Assembly (NCBI RefSeq): GCF_014648915.1
Contig: NZ_BMSA01000010.1
Coordinates: 1-64,000 of the forward strand
Direction: 5' to 3'
Origin: Streptomyces phaeofaciens
Lineage (GTDB): Bacteria; Actinomycetota; Actinomycetes; Streptomycetales; Streptomycetaceae
Length of the DNA stretch: 64,000 nt
Shown here piece after piece: positions 61,251 through 64,000 of the stretch. Position 1 is the stretch's first letter, and each line of letters opens with the position of its first letter. The translations under genes were made by a program, and so were the position numbers. The notes beneath the pieces are model-generated. The model was given only the letters and a program-made list of their open reading frames with translations, had not been told where the DNA came from and did not search any database.

Positions 61251-62306
61251 CTAGAGCCCGGCTCCGACCATCACCGGCTCGTTGACTAGCGTGATCCCGA
61301 ACGCCTCGCGGACTCCGGCCACGACCTCCCGGGCCAGCGCGAGCAGGTCCTCGGTCGTCGCCTCGCCCCGGTTGGTGAGGGCGAGGGTGTGCTTGGTGGA
61401 GATGCGCGCGGGCCCGTCGCCGTAGCCCTTGGTGAAGCCCGACTTGTCGATCAGCCAGGCCGCGGAGGTCTTGGTGCGCCCCTCGCCCGCCGGGTACGCG
61501 GGCGGCTCCACGCCGTCGCCCAGCCGCTCCCGCACGCGCGCGTGGAACACCGCGAAGTCGGCGTCGGTGAGGATCGGGTTGGTGAAGAACGAGCCGGCCG
61601 ACCAGGTGTCGTGGTCCTCGGCGTCCAGCACCATGCCCTTCCCGGCGCGCAGCTTCAGCACGGTCTCCCGGGCGTCGGCGAGCGGCACGCGGTCGCCGGG
61701 CGCCACGCCCAGCGCCCGGGCCGTCTCGGCGTACTTCAGCGGCGCCGACAGGCCGTCCGCGTCCTCCAGCTCGAAGCGGACGCGCAGCACGACATACCGC
61801 TCGGGGTCGGCCTTGAAGCGGCTGTGGCGGTACGAGAAGGCGCACTCGGCGTTGGTGAGCGTGACCGTCTCGCCCGCGCGGCGGTCGTAGGCGATCACCT
61901 CGGTGATGCTGGAGGAGACCTCCTGGCCGTACGCCCCCACGTTCTGGATGGGGGTCGCGCCGGCCGAGCCGGGGATGCCGGCTAGACACTCGACACCGGC
62001 CAGCCCGGCCTCGACGGTGCGGGCGACGGCGTCGGTCCACACCTCGCCGGCGGCCAGTTCGAGCCGGGTGCCGACCTGTTCGAAGCCGCGGGTGGCGATG
62101 CGCAGGGCGGTGCCGTCGAAGCCCTTGTCGCCGATGACGAGGTTCGAACCGCCGCCGATCAGCAGCAGTGGCGTACCGGCGGCGTCGGCCTCGCGCACGG
62201 CGGCGATCACCTCGGCGTCGGTGGTCGCGGTCACCAGCCGGGTGGCGGGGCCGCCCAGCCGGAAGGTGGTCAGCGGGGCGAGCGGGGCGTCGTGAAGTTC
62301 CAGCAC
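61251..62306 (-). CDS. murB: UDP-N-acetylenolpyruvoylglucosamine reductase
   Basis: 351 aa from a GTG at 62306 (VLELHDAPLAPLTTFRLGGP). MurB reduces UDP-GlcNAc-enolpyruvate to UDP-MurNAc with FAD and NADPH in peptidoglycan synthesis. The FAD-binding region LLLIGGGSNLVIGDKGF, GIPGSAGATPIQNVGAYGQE, YRHSRFK and the catalytic SAGSFFTNPIL are present; the C-terminal AAWLIDKSGFTKGYG fits the type I enzyme. Upstream in-frame sequence is Pro/Gly/Arg-rich intergenic DNA and not part of the family. Confidence 0.95.
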   Translation of the reverse strand: MLELHDAPLAPLTTFRLGGPATRLVTATTDAEVIAAVREADAAGTPLLLIGGGSNLVIGDKGFDGTALRIATRGFEQVGTRLELAAGEVWTDAVARTVEAGLAGVECLAGIPGSAGATPIQNVGAYGQEVSSSITEVIAYDRRAGETVTLTNAECAFSYRHSRFKADPERYVVLRVRFELEDADGLSAPLKYAETARALGVAPGDRVPLADARETVLKLRAGKGMVLDAEDHDTWSAGSFFTNPILTDADFAVFHARVRERLGDGVEPPAYPAGEGRTKTSAAWLIDKSGFTKGYGDGPARISTKHTLALTNRGEATTEDLLALAREVVAGVREAFGITLVNEPVMVGAGL

Positions 62307-62378
62307 GCGCCCAAGCCTACGAGACCCCACCGACACCCCCGCCCCGCACGGGTCCGTACCGCGCCCCACGCGCGTGTG

Positions 62379-62404
62379 GGGCCCCGCCGGTGTCGGCGGG
62401 GCCC
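62379..62404 (-). terminator. Hairpin downstream of the MFS exporter gene
   Basis: Eleven perfectly paired bases (62379-62389 with 62394-62404) with a four-base loop, in the 150-bp spacer between the exporter stop (62457) and the murB start (62306). Outer bases can extend the stem imperfectly. It probably terminates the exporter transcript before murB. Confidence 0.7.
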
Positions 62405-62456
62405 GCACGCGTGCGTGCCGTCACGTTCCCCCGCCGTGCGGGAGCTTCCCGGGGGT

Positions 62457-63938
62457 TCAGCGCTCGGCGCCCTCCAGCACCGGCACCGCACCGGCGTCGG
62501 TCTTCGCGTCGGTCTCCCCCGCGGTCCCGCCGGGGACGGCCCGGCGTGCCGCGGGGATCAGCAGCGCCGCCACGCCGGCCAGCGCCACCACGGCCGCGCC
62601 GGTGACCAGGGCGGGCCGCAGCCCGTCCACGAAGGCCTGGCCGGACTCGTAGCCGCCCTGGGCCGAGAAGATCGACGACATGACGGCGATGCCGAGGGCG
62701 CCGCCGACCTCGCGCAGCGCGTTGTTCGCGCCGGAGGCGATCCCCTGCTCCTGGGCGCGGACGCTGGACATCACCAGGTTGGCCGCCGGGGCGAAGTACA
62801 GGGCCATGCCGATGCCGCTGACGATCAGCCCGGGCAGCTGGACGGCGTAGGAGGCGTCGACGGTCGCGACGGCGGCCATCCAGGCGAGTCCGGCAGCCTG
62901 GAGGAAGAGCCCGGCGGCGACGACCGGCCGCCCGCCGATCCGGTCGGAGAGGATCCCGGCGATCGGCGCGACGAGCATCGGCATGCCGGTCCACGGCAGC
63001 ATCCGCAGCCCCGCCTCGGTGGGCGAGTAGCCGAGGACGCCCTGCATGTACTGGCTGAGCAGGAAGATCGATCCGAACATGCCGAGGAACATCAGCAGGC
63101 TGGCCGCGTTGATGCCGGCGAAGGCCCGCGAGCGGAACAGCCGCATCGGCAGCATGGGGTTGGCCGCGCGCATGCCGTACAGCACGAAGGCGACGAGGAG
63201 CACGCTTCCCGCGAACAGCCCGGTCAGCACCAGCGTGCTGGTCCAGCCGTCGGCCGGCCCGCGCACCAGGCCGTAGACGATCCCGAAGAGCCCGCCGCTG
63301 GCGAGCAGGGTGCCGGGTATGTCGAGGGGCGCGCCGGTGCCGTACGACTCGGCGAGCCGCAGCCGGGCGAGCGGCAGCAGCGCGAGGCCCAGCGGAACGT
63401 TCAGCCAGAAGATCCAGTGCCAGGACACATGTTCGGTGAGGCTGCCGCCGATGAGCGGCCCGGAGGCCACCGCGAGCCCGTTGACGGCCCCCCAGATCCC
63501 GTACGCCATCCCGCGCTTGGCGGCGGGCACGGCGGCCGTGAGCAGGGTGAGCGTCAGCGGCATCATGATCGCCGCGCCGACGCCCTGCACCGCGCGGGCG
63601 GCGATCAGGGAGTCGATGCCGGGCGCCATGGCCGCCGCGGCGGAGGCGCCGGTGAAGACGGTGAGCCCGACGAGGAACATCCGCCGCCGGCCGAACCGGT
63701 CGCCGAGCGCCGCGCCGAACATCAGCAGGACGGCGAAGGTGAGGGTGTAGGCGCTCACGGTCCATTCGAGGTCACCCAGCCCACCGCCGAGGTCCTCGCG
63801 GATGGACGGCAGGGCGGTGGTGACGACGAGATTGTCGAGTGCCGCCATGAATCCGGCGACGCCGGTGATGACGAGGGCCCAGACGGTTCCCCCGCGCGTG
63901 GTGGTCCGTGGGCTCTGCTGTGCCGTTTCCTGTGACAT
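62457..63938 (-). CDS. Multidrug efflux MFS transporter, DHA2 (14-TMS) family
   Basis: 493 aa with about 14 hydrophobic segments. Drug:H+ antiporters of this family export cationic dyes and antibiotics. Motifs: motif A GAALGDRFGRRRMFLVG, motif C-type GWAVNG-equivalent (GAVNGLAVASGPLIGG), motif D1-like ALDNLVVTTALPSI near the N-terminus. A GTTAGT/ACTAAC inverted repeat directly upstream suggests control by a TetR-like regulator outside the window. Substrate unknown. Confidence 0.88.
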   Translation of the reverse strand: MSQETAQQSPRTTTRGGTVWALVITGVAGFMAALDNLVVTTALPSIREDLGGGLGDLEWTVSAYTLTFAVLLMFGAALGDRFGRRRMFLVGLTVFTGASAAAAMAPGIDSLIAARAVQGVGAAIMMPLTLTLLTAAVPAAKRGMAYGIWGAVNGLAVASGPLIGGSLTEHVSWHWIFWLNVPLGLALLPLARLRLAESYGTGAPLDIPGTLLASGGLFGIVYGLVRGPADGWTSTLVLTGLFAGSVLLVAFVLYGMRAANPMLPMRLFRSRAFAGINAASLLMFLGMFGSIFLLSQYMQGVLGYSPTEAGLRMLPWTGMPMLVAPIAGILSDRIGGRPVVAAGLFLQAAGLAWMAAVATVDASYAVQLPGLIVSGIGMALYFAPAANLVMSSVRAQEQGIASGANNALREVGGALGIAVMSSIFSAQGGYESGQAFVDGLRPALVTGAAVVALAGVAALLIPAARRAVPGGTAGETDAKTDAGAVPVLEGAER

Positions 63939-63960
63939 CTCTCCCCCAGAGAGATCGATG

Positions 63961-63980
63961 GTTAGTTATGGATGACTAAC
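63961..63980. promoter_or_regulatory. Operator-like palindrome upstream of the MFS exporter
   Basis: GTTAGT (63961-63966) and ACTAAC (63975-63980) form an inverted repeat with an eight-base spacer, 22 bp upstream of the exporter start. TTAGT-N-ACTAA palindromes are typical operators of TetR-family regulators that often lie divergently next to the exporter. The regulator would be beyond the right edge. Confidence 0.55.
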
Positions 63981-64000
63981 TTTTGCGGGCATGAAGGGAC

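Overview
This 64 kb window is chromosomal DNA from a high-GC actinomycete, almost certainly a Streptomyces. The evidence is the very high GC with G/C-ending codons, frequent GTG and TTG starts, ribosomal and RNA-polymerase proteins that match the Streptomyces forms residue by residue where I can recall them (RpoB starting at a TTG and 1161 aa long, NusG with a long acidic N-terminal extension, zinc-type S14 and L36), a WhiB-like protein, and two lipoprotein genes between rplA and rplJ.

Most of the backbone lies on the minus strand. Reading from the right end towards position 1: a DHA2-type multidrug exporter, murB, (plus strand) adenosine deaminase and aspartate aminotransferase, then tRNA-Trp-secE-nusG-rplK-rplA, two lipoproteins, rplJ-rplL, rpoB-rpoC, [a 19-kb insertion], rpsL-rpsG-fusA-tuf, an acyltransferase and a small conserved-looking protein, then the S10-spc-alpha ribosomal block from rpsJ to the first 40 codons of rpoA, with secY, adk, map and infA in their usual places.

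The unusual part is 22.6-44.3 kb, between rpsL and rpoC. First come a glycosyltransferase and a PIG-V-like membrane mannosyltransferase candidate. Next is a regulatory block: a minus-strand operon encoding a WhiB-like protein, a cysteine-rich protein and a small helix-turn-helix protein, divergent from an Xre-type regulator. Then follows a set of siphophage-type tail genes in canonical order: tail terminator, major tail protein, tail-assembly chaperone with an apparent -1 frameshift, two short tape-measure paralogues, distal tail protein, FOUR tandem fibre paralogues, hub-like protein, further tip proteins, an amidase endolysin and two holin-like membrane proteins. The set ends at an 18-bp bidirectional terminator facing rpoC. 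There is no terminase, portal, capsid, protease, integrase, replication gene or sheath gene in the window. The simplest reading is a domesticated, non-contractile (F-type) tailocin or tail-like particle locus in the middle of the core ribosomal/RNA-polymerase region. A lower-GC patch of four genes of unknown function interrupts the tail gene order between the chaperone and the tape measure.

Regulatory structure visible in the DNA includes strong terminators after tuf, rplA, nusG and aspC, a clear promoter for rpoBC inside the rplL-rpoB spacer, a leader hairpin before rplJ, a nearly identical 25-bp hairpin element in the leaders of rpsJ and rpsL, hairpins inside the spc operon, and TTGC-rich boxes recurring in front of the regulator, the tail operon and a cargo gene. 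A 154-bp duplicate of the 3' end of map lies between map and infA as a gene fossil. All functional calls rest on reading the sequence and on recalled family features; no searches were run.
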